From Desulfobulbaceae bacterium (GTDB lineage: Bacteria > Desulfobacterota > Desulfobulbia > Desulfobulbales > Desulfocapsaceae), in NCBI GenBank assembly GCA_019163335.1, contig JAFLKM010000077.1, positions 1 to 35,591 of the forward strand: a stretch of 35,591 nucleotides of DNA. Direction: 5' to 3'. The stretch's first letter is position 1, and each line of letters begins with the position of its first letter. The translations under genes were made by a program, and so were the position numbers. Below are positions 16,093 through 25,370 of this stretch, piece after piece. The notes beneath the pieces are model-generated. The model was not told the origin of the DNA. It searched no databases and worked only from the letters and a program-made list of their open reading frames with translations.

Positions 16093-17559
16093 ATGTCTTT
16101 TGATATCGATCAAGCTCTCCAGATCCTCGAACTCGAGGTGCAGAATTATCAGGTTCCTGTGGTGGATCTGATTGCCGTCCAGACCCATGATCCGTTTAAG
16201 GTTCTGGTGGCCACCATCCTTTCCGCCAGAACCAAGGACGAGGTCACCGCCCAGGCCGCCGCCCGTCTGTTTGCTCAGGCCCCCACTCCCCAGGCATTGG
16301 CCGTGCTCGATGAGGCGACCCTTCAAAAGTTGATCTATCCCGTCGGATTTTACAAGAACAAGGCTGGCTATCTGGCCGCCCTGCCCGGGGTTCTGGAAAA
16401 GAATTTCGCCTCTCAGGTCCCGGATGAGATCGACCAGCTGATCACCCTGCCCGGTGTCGGCCGCAAAACCGCCAATCTGGTGCGGGCCATAGCGTTTCAC
16501 AAGCCGGCCATCTGTGTGGACACCCATGTCCATCGTATCATGAATATCTGGGGATATGTGCAGACGAAAAACCCTCTGGAGACCGAGATGGCCCTGCGGG
16601 AGAAGCTTCCTGAACATTACTGGATCCGGGTTAACTCACTGCTGGTGGCCTTTGGTCAGGGGACCTGCCGGCCTGTGGGGCCGCACTGTGAACGTTGTGT
16701 GCTGGCCGATTTTTGTCCCCGTATCGGGGTGACTCCGCGAAAATTGCGGGCCCTGCCGAAGGAACAGGATACCGCAATTTTGCCGCAGACGAAGGCAATC
16801 AAGCGGATGATCTCCTGGAATGTCAATGGCCTGCGAGCGGTGGCAAAGAACGGCTTTACCGAGATTGTGGGGGATTTGGCCCCGGATCTCCTGGCCCTGC
16901 AGGAGATCAAGGCCATGCCTGAACAACTGCCCGATTCGGTACGGGAGATGGCCGGGTTCACTGCCTATTTCTATCCGGCCCTGAAAAAAGGGTACTCAGG
17001 TGTTGCGACCTATAGTCGTATCCCGGCGGATACCATTCAGCATGGGATTGGTGACCCGCGCTTTGATGACGAGGGGCGGGTCTTGACCCTGGAGTTTGCT
17101 GATTTTTATTTCGTGAACTGCTATTTCCCCAATTCCCGGCATGATCTGAGCCGGCTGGATCTGAAGCAGGAGTTTAATCGGACTCTCCAGGAATTTTTGA
17201 AGGGGCTGGCGGTTAAAAAATCGGTGGTCATCTGTGGTGATTTCAATGTCGCCCACACCGAAAGAGATCTGGCCAATCCTGCGGCCAATGTCAAAAATGC
17301 CGGTTTCACCCCGGAAGAGCGGCAATGGATGGATGCCTATATTCATGAGGGCTGGATAGATACCTTCCGGGCCTACAACCAGGACTCCGGCCGTTATTCC
17401 TGGTGGAGTTATCGCAGCAATGCCCGCGAGCGGAATATCGGCTGGCGTATTGATTACTTCTTTGTCGATCCCGCCAGCCGGGCGCGGATGGTGGGGGCGG
17501 ATATCCTTGATGACATCCCGGGATCAGATCATTGCCCGGTCGTCCTTGATTTCAAGTGA
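16093..17559 (+). CDS. Fused endonuclease III (Nth) - exonuclease III (Xth) base-excision repair protein
   Basis: One 488-aa frame holds two full repair enzymes. Residues 1-212 are endonuclease III: the HhH motif LPGVGRKTANLV with catalytic Lys125, CVDTHVHRI with Asp143, and a 4Fe-4S loop with Cys192, 199, 202 and 208 in C-x6-C-x2-C-x5-C spacing. Residues 239-488 are an exonuclease III/AP endonuclease: ISWNVNGLRAV (Asn243), LLALQEIKAMP (Glu271), VVICGDFNVAHTE (Asp383, Asn385), NIGWRIDYFFV and the terminal GSDHCPVVLDF (Asp479, His480). The linker is only about 25 residues. The glycosylase/lyase would open the lesion and the AP endonuclease would clean the 3' end. ATG 16093 is preferred over TTG 16069. 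All key residues of both halves are present. Confidence 0.95.
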   Translation: MSFDIDQALQILELEVQNYQVPVVDLIAVQTHDPFKVLVATILSARTKDEVTAQAAARLFAQAPTPQALAVLDEATLQKLIYPVGFYKNKAGYLAALPGVLEKNFASQVPDEIDQLITLPGVGRKTANLVRAIAFHKPAICVDTHVHRIMNIWGYVQTKNPLETEMALREKLPEHYWIRVNSLLVAFGQGTCRPVGPHCERCVLADFCPRIGVTPRKLRALPKEQDTAILPQTKAIKRMISWNVNGLRAVAKNGFTEIVGDLAPDLLALQEIKAMPEQLPDSVREMAGFTAYFYPALKKGYSGVATYSRIPADTIQHGIGDPRFDDEGRVLTLEFADFYFVNCYFPNSRHDLSRLDLKQEFNRTLQEFLKGLAVKKSVVICGDFNVAHTERDLANPAANVKNAGFTPEERQWMDAYIHEGWIDTFRAYNQDSGRYSWWSYRSNARERNIGWRIDYFFVDPASRARMVGADILDDIPGSDHCPVVLDFK

Positions 17560-17689
17560 TGTTCTGTTGTTATTGAATCTTGAATGAGGCGACAATCATG
17601 GGTTTTATTCTGAGCCTTTTGCGAAATATCCTACCTTGTGTCATTCCAAATGGAGAGAGATCTCATGTAGTACCTTGTTTGTATTAGTG

Positions 17690-17735
17690 TTTTGCAGATC
17701 CTGTTCTTGATTTTTCAAGAACAGGATCTGCAAAA
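17690..17735. repeat. Perfect 21-bp inverted repeat in a gene-free region
   Basis: The arm at 17690-17710 (starting TTTTGCAGATCC) is the exact reverse complement of 17715-17735, with a TTTT loop. Flanking GTACCTT (about 17671) and AAGGTAC (17733-17739) extend the symmetry with a bulge. It lies 130 nt after the nth-xth stop. The T/A ends are part of the stem, so it could be a bidirectional terminator or a palindromic insertion. Confidence 0.8.
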
Positions 17736-17742
17736 GGTACTC

Positions 17743-17764
17743 ATCCCATCCATCGGGGTTAGAT
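17743..17764 (+). repeat. Copy 3 of the dispersed element
   Basis: The 22-nt stretch beginning ATCCCATCCATCGGGG and ending TTAGAT matches the copy at 21305-21326 with three differences, all in the centre. It follows directly on the 21-bp inverted repeat. Confidence 0.5.
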
Positions 17765-17859
17765 TATTATGGAAAGTCTAGCCCCTGTCGATATTCCGGA
17801 AAACAGGAAAATAAATCATTATACAAAAACTTGCAATTTCGGATTCATGCGTATTTTTT

Positions 17860-17902
17860 GTCCGGTTTTGCGAATTATTTTTTCGGAAAACCGGACTTTT
17901 TT
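17860..17902 (+). terminator. Terminator-like hairpin with T-run, no gene assigned
   Basis: GTCCGGTTTT at 17860-17869 pairs perfectly with AAAACCGGAC at 17887-17896, followed by six T (17897-17902). It reads as a + strand intrinsic terminator with a 17-nt loop, but the nearest + strand gene ended 300 nt earlier. It might end a long 3' UTR or a small RNA. The region 17560-18211 contains no coding frame with a recognisable product. The two short AT-rich frames at 17778-18070 lack ribosome sites and family features. Confidence 0.55.
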
Positions 17903-18211
17903 CTAGGAAATGTAAAATTTTGTTTTCAATCATCTCATTTTGCCGCGCAGAACTTCCTGAACTTTTACCAAAATCATTGTGGAGCAACTTTAACGTCCTT
18001 TATTTTAAGGATTTTTTTTGTGAATAACTTGTGGCAGGTTCTTGAAAGAAAAATTTCTGGCCAGGTATAGAAATTGCTGAAAAAATGGCAGGGTCGGGGA
18101 GGCAACACTGTATTACCTCGATTCAACTCCAAGAGTTAACTTAGTGCCTGTTTTAGTTGATTTGGAAGGGGTGTAAGCGTTTTTTTTAAAATTTTCTAGA
18201 TGGAGGAAATT

Positions 18212-19246
18212 ATGAAGAAAATGATGTTAAGTGTTGCTGCAGGTTTGTTTTTGTTGCCAGGTGTGGGTCTGGCAGATAGCTTGACGCCTGGTTCCTTCTC
18301 GGCCGCGATAAATGTGGGTGAAAGTGTTACAATCCACAAAGCGCTGACGGTCACCGAGGAGGCTGGATCCTTCGCACCGGTTGATGTCTTTTTTCTCGCA
18401 GACACGACCGGTAGTATGGGCCCGCAGATTGCCGCTGTCAAGACTGGCGCGGCTTCAATCATGACCAACACAGCGTCTCTTGGGGATGTGCACTACGCAG
18501 TTGGTGAGTATAAAGACTTTGGTGATGTTTATGTATACCACCGGAATCAGGATCTCACCGGCAACACAGCCGCCGTGCAGACAGGCATTAATCTGTGGGG
18601 CGCCTCCGGTGGCGCGGACATACCAGAGGCCAATCTCTTCGCGCTGAAGGAGGCCGCGGATACTACCTCATGGCGTACCGGGTCGACCCGCATCATGGTC
18701 TGGTTTGGCGATGCCCCGGGCCATGATCCCAGTGGCGTAGTAACTGAAGCATCTGCGACAGCCGCGCTGGTAGCTAAAAACATCGCCGTTGAAGCGCTGG
18801 ATGTTGGAGATTTAGATTCTACCGGTCAGGCAACAAGAATTGCTGCTGCCACTAGTGGTCACTATTATAGCGGTATCGACGTTAATAATATCGTTGACAC
18901 CATTACCGCAGCCATCACCACCATTGTCGACGAATATACCACTGTCGCCCTTGATCTCACTGAAGTTCCCGCCGGTCTCACCGCAACAGCAATCCCAGCA
19001 AGTTATACCGGCGACTGGAATCGGAGCGTTGACCGTATATTTAATTTTGACGTGGTCATCACCGGAGATGCTGAGGGAACCTATGATTTTAATATTTATG
19101 GCCTGGTGGATGGGTCACGGGTTGCCACGGAACTTGACCATATCGACGTCGGGGCACCGGTGCCGGAGCCTGCTACCATGCTGTTGTTCGGTACGGGCCT
19201 GAGCGCACTTGCCGGTGTCATCAGGAGAAAAAGAAATCAGAAGTAG
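18212..19246 (+). CDS. Exported von Willebrand A domain protein with PEP-CTERM sorting tail
   Basis: The 344-aa product has a signal peptide (about 1-21, MKKMMLSVAAGLFLLPG, cut near GLA-DS). A VWA domain follows, with MIDAS motif DTTGSM at 64-69 and the later SGGADIPEAN and WFGDAPGHDP loops. A beta-rich region comes after it, then a C-terminal VPEPATMLLFGTGLSALAG followed by RRKR. That tail is the PEP-CTERM signal, recognised by an exosortase at the inner membrane for export to the surface. VWA domains bind metal and protein ligands, so a surface adhesion role is likely but unproven. The ATG at 18212 follows GGAGG at 5 nt; ATG 18200 is an in-frame alternative. A terminator follows. No exosortase lies in the window. 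Confidence 0.88.
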   Translation: MKKMMLSVAAGLFLLPGVGLADSLTPGSFSAAINVGESVTIHKALTVTEEAGSFAPVDVFFLADTTGSMGPQIAAVKTGAASIMTNTASLGDVHYAVGEYKDFGDVYVYHRNQDLTGNTAAVQTGINLWGASGGADIPEANLFALKEAADTTSWRTGSTRIMVWFGDAPGHDPSGVVTEASATAALVAKNIAVEALDVGDLDSTGQATRIAAATSGHYYSGIDVNNIVDTITAAITTIVDEYTTVALDLTEVPAGLTATAIPASYTGDWNRSVDRIFNFDVVITGDAEGTYDFNIYGLVDGSRVATELDHIDVGAPVPEPATMLLFGTGLSALAGVIRRKRNQK

Positions 19247-19274
19247 CAAGCAGGTTTAACTCTTGGTATCATTA

Positions 19275-19304
19275 AAGGCAGATGGAATTTCATCTGCCTT
19301 TTTT
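19275..19304 (+). terminator. Intrinsic terminator after the VWA/PEP-CTERM gene
   Basis: GGCAGATG at 19277-19284 pairs with CATCTGCC at 19291-19298 around a 6-nt loop, and six T follow at 19299-19304. This is a textbook intrinsic terminator 28 nt after the stop. It separates the VWA gene from the TPR gene. Confidence 0.85.
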
Positions 19305-19352
19305 CTCTTTTCAGGCTTTTTTCGTCATTTAACACTCTCTGGATGCGACGAT

Positions 19353-21257
19353 ATGAATTTATTCTCTTCTGTTCAGCAACCGCGATATTTCTCAATGATT
19401 CTTGTCGGTATCTTCTTTTTAAGTATGGGGGCCACCAGTTCACCGGCCACTCAACAGATAGGCGTGGGAGATTCGGCAAATCCTGATCCCGTTCATTCGA
19501 TAGCCCTGCCTGACATGGACAACCTTCTACTGTCAGCCGAGGACCCGACGTTCGACTTTTCAATGGAATCTGAATTAACTGTTGATACGAAAAACCTGGA
19601 GAATGTCCAGGCCCTTGTGAAAAAAGGAGAATATGGCGAGGCGCAAAGGCAGGCAGAACAGTTTATTAAAATGAATCCCGGCTACGGTCCCGGTTATGAA
19701 ATTCTTGGCCTTGTTTTTCTCTTGCAAAATCAGCTTGACGATGCAGTAAAAGCCTTGGAGAAGGCCATTGAATTGGACCGGAAGCATAGCTCTGCCCTCA
19801 CTTATCTGGGCAGTATCTATATGGGGAGAAACCAGTTAGAACAAGCAAAACAGACTTTTTTGAAGGCGATTGAGAGAAATCTCAACGATCGATTTGCCTA
19901 TCAGCGACTGGGGATGCTCTGCGAAAAGGCAAACGAAATAGATAAGGCGGTGTTCTATTTTGAACAGGGGTTAAAAGGCACTGCTCCAGACTACATCGGG
20001 GTCAAGGTGAATCTGGCCCGGCTCTATAATGTCAAACGACAATTTGACAAAACCATAGCACTTCTTGAACCTGTCCTGAAACCAGACACGAAAAATGCCC
20101 CAGGCCATATTCTTCTGGGCACGGCATATTTGTCTACCCAGCAGACAGACAAGGCGATGGAGCGGTATCGCGCGGCTGCAGCAATTGATCCCGCGCAGGG
20201 GAATCTTTCGTTGGGCATTGCCTATCGGATGGCCGGCAAGTTGGAAGAATCAAGGCAGATACTGCTGGAGGCTGAAAAAGTGAAATCCAGTGACCCTTTT
20301 ATCCAGTTTGAACTGGCGGAAACCGCCAATCGGCAAGGTAATTATCAAGAGGCTCAACAAAGAATTCTCAAGGCCATTGAAACAGGGTATCCAAAAATGC
20401 GCGCTCTCCGCAGTCTCGCTGCGTTGCAAATGAAAAATAAAAAATTTGAGGAGGCTATCCAGACATTAAACCAGGTGATATCCAGCAAGGAATCAATCAT
20501 GGAGGATCAATTTGTCCTCGGAGAGGCTTTGCAGTTCAGCGGACAGTTTGGGCCTGCTGAAAAGCTCCTTTTGTCTGTATCTAAAAAACACCCAACGGAG
20601 GCGGCCCCCTGGTATCGTCTCGGGCTTCATTACGGTTTGATACGCGATTACAAGGCGGCAATAGCTAATTTTAATAAGGCGAAGGCTATTGCTCCGGATA
20701 ATCCTGATATATTGAAAGCACTCTCCTTGGCTTATCTTCAAAGTGGAGAAAAAGATAAGGCTATACCGTTGGCAGAGGAGGTTTGTCGTCTTGATCCAAA
20801 GAATATAAACAATGCTTTTTTTCTGGCCTCCTTGTACCAGGATGCAGGAAAAACAACTGAGGCCATTAAGGGTTATAAAGAGATCCTTGCAGAAAAACCA
20901 AAGCATGCGCCCAGTCTTAATAACCTCGCCGATTTGACAGCACAAAGTGGAGATTTGCCTGCCGCTTTGCAGCTAGCGAATCAGGCTGTGGTAGCTGATC
21001 CGGAAAACAGTCGCTATCTTGATACATCAGGTTGGATATCCTTCCAGAGTGGAGATATTGACATTGCTGCAAGTACTTTGGAAAAGGCACTTAGCCTGAA
21101 ACCTGACTTTCCGTTACTGAGCTTCCATCTTGGCAAGGTTTACCTGCAAAAGGGGAACACAGAAAAAGCAAAACTACATCTTCAGTCGGCTCTCAAGCAA
21201 TCGACTTCTTCCCCCTGGAAAGAGGAAGCCACAAAAATACTGGAATCAATACAGTAG
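19353..21257 (+). CDS. Exported tetratricopeptide-repeat protein
   Basis: The 634-aa product has a hydrophobic N-terminus (SMILVGIFFLSMGATSSPA at about 14-32) consistent with a signal peptide or anchor. From about residue 75 to the end it consists of tandem TPR units of 34 residues, for example GYEILGLVFLLQNQLDDAVK, ALTYLGSIYMGRNQLEQAK and AFFLASLYQDAGKTTEAIK. TPR arrays are protein-binding scaffolds. Some TPR proteins beside PEP-CTERM genes take part in exopolysaccharide or surface assembly; here that is suggested only by the VWA/PEP-CTERM neighbour. The start at 19353 is chosen because it gives an export signal; the frame is open back to 19263 and the ribosome site is weak. It lies behind a terminator, so it has its own promoter. 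Confidence 0.8.
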   Translation: MNLFSSVQQPRYFSMILVGIFFLSMGATSSPATQQIGVGDSANPDPVHSIALPDMDNLLLSAEDPTFDFSMESELTVDTKNLENVQALVKKGEYGEAQRQAEQFIKMNPGYGPGYEILGLVFLLQNQLDDAVKALEKAIELDRKHSSALTYLGSIYMGRNQLEQAKQTFLKAIERNLNDRFAYQRLGMLCEKANEIDKAVFYFEQGLKGTAPDYIGVKVNLARLYNVKRQFDKTIALLEPVLKPDTKNAPGHILLGTAYLSTQQTDKAMERYRAAAAIDPAQGNLSLGIAYRMAGKLEESRQILLEAEKVKSSDPFIQFELAETANRQGNYQEAQQRILKAIETGYPKMRALRSLAALQMKNKKFEEAIQTLNQVISSKESIMEDQFVLGEALQFSGQFGPAEKLLLSVSKKHPTEAAPWYRLGLHYGLIRDYKAAIANFNKAKAIAPDNPDILKALSLAYLQSGEKDKAIPLAEEVCRLDPKNINNAFFLASLYQDAGKTTEAIKGYKEILAEKPKHAPSLNNLADLTAQSGDLPAALQLANQAVVADPENSRYLDTSGWISFQSGDIDIAASTLEKALSLKPDFPLLSFHLGKVYLQKGNTEKAKLHLQSALKQSTSSPWKEEATKILESIQ

Positions 21258-21304
21258 AATGATCCTTTTTAGATCTGTTGATGTGCTAATCATCTAAGGC
21301 ACTA

Positions 21305-21326
21305 ATCCCGTTTATCGGGGTTAGAT
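21305..21326 (+). repeat. Copy 4 of the dispersed element
   Basis: The stretch beginning ATCCCGTTTATCGGGG and ending TTAGAT lies 48 nt after the TPR gene stop, between convergent genes. It shares 18 identical nt with the inverted copy at 10981-10998 and 19 of 22 with the copy at 17743. Confidence 0.55.
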
Positions 21327-21364
21327 GGTATGACAGGGCCTCAATAATTAGCTTCCTATTTTTG

Positions 21365-22165
21365 TTATCTGTTCTGACTGCGGGCACGAACAAACCAGAT
21401 CAGGCTGCCGCCGACAATCATTGCCATGCTTAAAAGCTGGCCCATGGTCAGTGCGCCAAAGAGAAAGCCGAGTTGCGGGTCCGGTTCGCGGGCCAGTTCC
21501 ACCAGAAATCGGAACATTCCGTAGCCGATGAGAAAGAGGCAGCCCAGACTGCCGTGTGGCCAGCCCCGTTGTCCTTGCCAGGGCCGGTATTTCTGCGACC
21601 AGAGAATGGTGAATAGAATCACCCCTTCCAGCAGCATCTCGTAGAGTTGCGAGGGATGGCGGGGCAGGGGGCCGCCTCCGGGAAAGATCATCCCCCAGGG
21701 TAGATCAGTGGTGCGGCCAAAGAGCTCGCCGTTGATGAAGTTGCCTAAGCGGCCCAGTCCCAGTCCAATGGGGATGGTCACCACATAAATGTCCGCCACC
21801 TTCCAGTAGTCGATTTTCTTCCGGCGGAGATAGAGCCAACCGCCCAGCATCACCCCGATACAGGCGCCGTGAAAGGACATGCCGCCGGTCCAGGTGGCTG
21901 GAATTTCGAGGGGATGGTGGAGATAATAGGAAAAGTTATAAAACAGCACATAGCCCAGGCGGCCCCCAAGAACCACCGAGAGGATGAGGGTAAGGTTCAG
22001 GTTTTCAAACCAGGGTTCCAGCTCCCGGAAGGCAAAACGCTCAATCTGGCGTTGGACAAAGTAGTAACTGGCCATGAAACCCAGAACATACATCAGTCCA
22101 TACCAGCGAACATGGAGGGGGCCTAGGGAGAAAAGGATCGGATCGATGTTGGGGAAGGGGATCAT
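21365..22165 (-). CDS. lgt: Prolipoprotein diacylglyceryl transferase
   Basis: Lgt moves diacylglycerol from phosphatidylglycerol onto the lipobox cysteine of prelipoproteins, the first step of lipoprotein maturation, in the inner membrane. The 266-aa product has about seven membrane segments. Family motifs are HVRWYGLMYVLGF near residue 18, GGMSFHGACIGV near 93 (with the key His), and the signature GRLGNFINGELFGRTTDLPW near 137-156, followed by PRHPSQLYEMLLEG. It starts 10 nt after the mnmG stop on the same strand, so the two are probably co-transcribed. Confidence 0.96.
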   Translation of the reverse strand: MIPFPNIDPILFSLGPLHVRWYGLMYVLGFMASYYFVQRQIERFAFRELEPWFENLNLTLILSVVLGGRLGYVLFYNFSYYLHHPLEIPATWTGGMSFHGACIGVMLGGWLYLRRKKIDYWKVADIYVVTIPIGLGLGRLGNFINGELFGRTTDLPWGMIFPGGGPLPRHPSQLYEMLLEGVILFTILWSQKYRPWQGQRGWPHGSLGCLFLIGYGMFRFLVELAREPDPQLGFLFGALTMGQLLSMAMIVGGSLIWFVRARSQNR

Positions 22166-22175
22166 TTTAGGCTGC

Positions 22176-24101
22176 TCACGATCTTCTTTCTATTTTCTTT
22201 AAATGCACCTGTAACACCGAGATAGCCGCCGGCGTGATTCCCGAGATGCGTGAGGCCTGGCCCAGGGAGGTGGGCCGCACGGTGGAGAGCTTCTGCACCA
22301 CCTCATTTGATAGCCCGGCCAGCCCTTTATATTCCATGTCTTCCGGCAGGACCATCGCCTCCATCTTTTTGAATCGTGCCACCTGTTCTTCCTGGCGCTG
22401 GATATAGCCATGGAATTTGATCTGCAGCTGAATCTCTTCCCGGACTCCTGAATCGGCGAGTTCCTGGATGCGCCCCTGATTCTCCGTCCCCAAGGGGAGT
22501 CGGGCCAATTCTCTGAGGCCCAGTTCGGGACGGCGAAGGAGCTCGGCCAGCGACATCTTCTGTTTGAGTTCCACACTTGCCATGGTTTGCAGGGCGGCAT
22601 TGACTGCCTGATCGGGTTTTACCAGGATCGATTCGAGAAGGAGCACCCCTTGCTCAATGGCCGTCTGTTTTTTCTCATACCGAAGATAGCTGGCGTCATC
22701 GAGAAGCCCGATGGCATGGCCGATGCGGCAGAGGCGGGTATCGGCGTTATCCTCGCGCAGCAGGAGCCGGTATTCGGCCCGGGAGGTGAAGAGCCGGTAA
22801 GGTTCCTTGGTGCCGCAGGTGATCAGGTCATCGATCAGAACTCCGATATAGGCCTGGGAGCGGTCCAGCACCAGGGGCTCCTGGCCGCGACAGTAATGGA
22901 CGGCATTGATCGCCGCCATCAGCCCTTGGGCCGCGGCTTCCTCATAGCCGGAGGTGCCGTTGATCTGGCCGGCGAGAAACAGGCCGTGGATACGCTTGGT
23001 CTCCAGTGACGCCTTCAGTTCCAAGGGATCGACATAGTCATACTCAATGGCATAGCCGGGGCGGATAATCCGCGCCTGCTCCAGTCCCTTGATACTGCGG
23101 AGCATGGCAATCTGGGTGGACAGCGGCAGGCTGGTGGGCAGGCCGTTGGGATAGACCTCGGTGGTCTCCAGCCCTTCGGGTTCGAGGAAGACCTGATGCC
23201 GGTTCTTTTCCGGGAAGCGCATGACCTTGTCTTCGATGGAGGGACAGTAGCGGGCCCCGATTCCTTCAATAATTCCGGCATACATCGGGGATCGGTCAAT
23301 GCCTGCACGGATGACGGCATGGGTCTCTTCGTTGGTATAGGTGATATGGCAGGGCCGCTGGGGCAGGACGTATCCACCGTTGCTGGCAAAGGAAAAATGG
23401 GCCGGCGGCTGATCGCTGTGCTGGATTTCGAGCTCGGAGTAATCAATACTGTCGGCGGCGATGCGCGGCACGGTTCCGGTCTTCATCCGTCCCACCCGGA
23501 ACCCGGCCTCCTTGAACCATTGGGCCAGGCTGGTGGAGGGGGTGTCCCCCATGCGTCCCGCCGGGAAGTGCTTGAGTCCCACATGGATCAAGCCGTTTAA
23601 AAAGGTGCCGGTGGCCACGACCACGGCCTTGACCCGGATCTCTTCCTCAAGGGAGGTGATCAGACCGCAGATCCGCCCATCCTCCACGATCAGTGAATCC
23701 ACCACCGTCTGCCGGATCTCCAGGTTTTCCTGATTCTCGAGAACGGACTTCATGCGCAGCCGGTAAAGCAGCCGGTCGGCCTGGGCACGCGAGGAGCGAA
23801 CGGCCGGACCCTTGCTGGTGTTCAGGCGCCGAAACTGGATAGAGGTGGCGTCAATATTCTTGGCCATCTCGCCGCCCAGGGCATCGATCTCCCGCACCAG
23901 ATGGCCCTTGGCCAGGCCCCCGATGGCGGGATTGCAGGACATCGCGCCGATGGTATCGACGTTGATGACCGCAACCAGGGTACGGCAGCCCATACGGGCG
24001 GCAGCCAAAGCCGCCTCACAGCCGGCATGCCCGGCCCCGATGACCGCGATATCATAGGTGTTCAGGAGCTGCAGGGACATGTCTGATTCGTTTGTATTCA
24101 T
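22176..24101 (-). CDS. mnmG: tRNA uridine 5-carboxymethylaminomethyl modification enzyme MnmG (GidA)
   Basis: MnmG works with MnmE to place the cmnm5 group on U34 of certain tRNAs, using FAD and a folate. The 641-aa product has the FAD-binding [19 protein letters not shown] near residue 20. It also has the signatures [20 protein letters not shown] and [20 protein letters not shown], and the C-terminal helical domain that contacts MnmE ([33 protein letters not shown]-like). The start at 24101 gives seven residues more than an alternative ATG at 24080; neither has a clear ribosome site. Its partner mnmE is at 29294 on the other strand. Confidence 0.96.
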   Translation of the reverse strand: MNTNESDMSLQLLNTYDIAVIGAGHAGCEAALAAARMGCRTLVAVINVDTIGAMSCNPAIGGLAKGHLVREIDALGGEMAKNIDATSIQFRRLNTSKGPAVRSSRAQADRLLYRLRMKSVLENQENLEIRQTVVDSLIVEDGRICGLITSLEEEIRVKAVVVATGTFLNGLIHVGLKHFPAGRMGDTPSTSLAQWFKEAGFRVGRMKTGTVPRIAADSIDYSELEIQHSDQPPAHFSFASNGGYVLPQRPCHITYTNEETHAVIRAGIDRSPMYAGIIEGIGARYCPSIEDKVMRFPEKNRHQVFLEPEGLETTEVYPNGLPTSLPLSTQIAMLRSIKGLEQARIIRPGYAIEYDYVDPLELKASLETKRIHGLFLAGQINGTSGYEEAAAQGLMAAINAVHYCRGQEPLVLDRSQAYIGVLIDDLITCGTKEPYRLFTSRAEYRLLLREDNADTRLCRIGHAIGLLDDASYLRYEKKQTAIEQGVLLLESILVKPDQAVNAALQTMASVELKQKMSLAELLRRPELGLRELARLPLGTENQGRIQELADSGVREEIQLQIKFHGYIQRQEEQVARFKKMEAMVLPEDMEYKGLAGLSNEVVQKLSTVRPTSLGQASRISGITPAAISVLQVHLKKIERRS

Positions 24102-24224
24102 TTCGATAAGAAGTTGTTATGCGGTTTTAGCCATCCAGAGGATGGGAGTTGTGGGAACAAGAGAGGCGATAAAACGAAGGGTTGAGGGATCAAAAATACC
24201 GGTCATGAAATATCAGGGTCTCTG

Positions 24225-25067
24225 TCAGTCTTCATTGATTTCTTTCTTCCACCAGATTAAGGCCCAGCGCGGAGGATGCTGGCGGCGGATGGTAATCTGT
24301 TTGCCGCTAGTATGGATAATCCGTGAAGTGAGATATTTTTCCAGGGCCTCCATTTCCGTGGCCGTGAGATCTTTAAGCATCCAGCCATAATTCTGCAGGG
24401 CCTCTTCCATATCAGCAAAGACGATGTCCTGTTCCAACTGCAGGATATCTATGGAGGGATGAATTCCCATGCTGTACAGCATGTTGATGGTAAAAATATA
24501 ATCCGGCCCTGACTGGAATTCCCTGCCGGTAGCGGCAAAGGCCCCAGGGTCAAAAGGCGTGGGGGCAATCCGGTCAGCGATGAAGACGTATCCTTTGGCA
24601 TACTCATTAAGCTTCTGCAAGGCTGAGTGCAGGTCTGCCACCGCCATGGATCGCGAAGCGATGACGATATCATGGGGGATTATTCCCAGTTGCTGCCAGT
24701 CGTCTTCCCAAGCCCCCTGGATTGTTTGGATGTTTTCAATATTTTCGGTCTCTGCGGTTTCTCTCAGGGCCTCCAGCATTCCGGCTGAGTAATCAACAGC
24801 GGTGACCGAGCGCACCTTGGCCGCCAGCGGGAAGGCTAGGGTTCCCGGTCCTGACCCCATGTCTAGAACGGTGAGATCCGGGGTGAGCGGTAATTTTGCC
24901 AGCAGCATCGAGGCATAAGGCGAGCCGGTATTTCTGGAAGCAAAGGATTTTGCCTTTTTGTCCCAGTCCGCGGCACCCTTGCTTGACCAGGATTTCTGTT
25001 TTCTCGCATTTTGCCAGAGCAGATTCCAGTCAATGTCTGCCAGGATTGTTTCAGGGGGTATGGACAT
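24225..25067 (-). CDS. Class I SAM-dependent methyltransferase, substrate unknown
   Basis: The 280-aa product carries motif I VLDMGSGPGTLAFPLA near residue 67, followed by VTAVDYSAGMLEAL, whose Asp would bind the SAM ribose, and DIVIASRSMAV for motif IV. The C-terminal half contains TPFDPGAFAATG and ends with ALIWWKKE. This matches generic methyltransferases found in anaerobes, and I cannot name a substrate. It is not RsmG, the methyltransferase often beside mnmG. It lies 123 nt upstream of mnmG on the same strand and might be co-transcribed with it. Confidence 0.8.
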   Translation of the reverse strand: MSIPPETILADIDWNLLWQNARKQKSWSSKGAADWDKKAKSFASRNTGSPYASMLLAKLPLTPDLTVLDMGSGPGTLAFPLAAKVRSVTAVDYSAGMLEALRETAETENIENIQTIQGAWEDDWQQLGIIPHDIVIASRSMAVADLHSALQKLNEYAKGYVFIADRIAPTPFDPGAFAATGREFQSGPDYIFTINMLYSMGIHPSIDILQLEQDIVFADMEEALQNYGWMLKDLTATEMEALEKYLTSRIIHTSGKQITIRRQHPPRWALIWWKKEINED

Positions 25068-25370
25068 GGAAACTCCGTAAGGGGTGAAAAAGGGGCAGCA
25101 CTGAAAGGAAATCTTTCAGATGACTCCCTGCAAGCAGAGACAACGAAGAAGGAAAGTTGTTCATGAGAACACGAATTGACGGGGCAGAATCTTCAGGAAC
25201 GGTTTTTGGTAACACCAGTCATATTCCGTTTTATTGAACTTCAGCCCATTATGCGGCTGTCTGCAAATTTATTCTGTCTCCTGTATTCGAAGTGACTTTC
25301 GGGCAAAGCAAGAAAAATAGCACAGCTTGTCGGCTAGCGCAAGTGAAGCTCGAAAGTGCCATGAAAATGT

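Noticed and set aside
16000-16617. 205-codon frame on the - strand
   Set aside because: It is antisense to the nth half of the fusion gene, with no family features.
17778-18070. Short frames on both strands in the 17560-18211 gap
   Set aside because: They are AT-rich, with no ribosome sites, no motifs and hairpins inside; more likely non-coding.
25068-25370. Possible oriC next to the rpmH block
   Set aside because: No dnaA gene and no cluster of TTATNCACA boxes could be seen.
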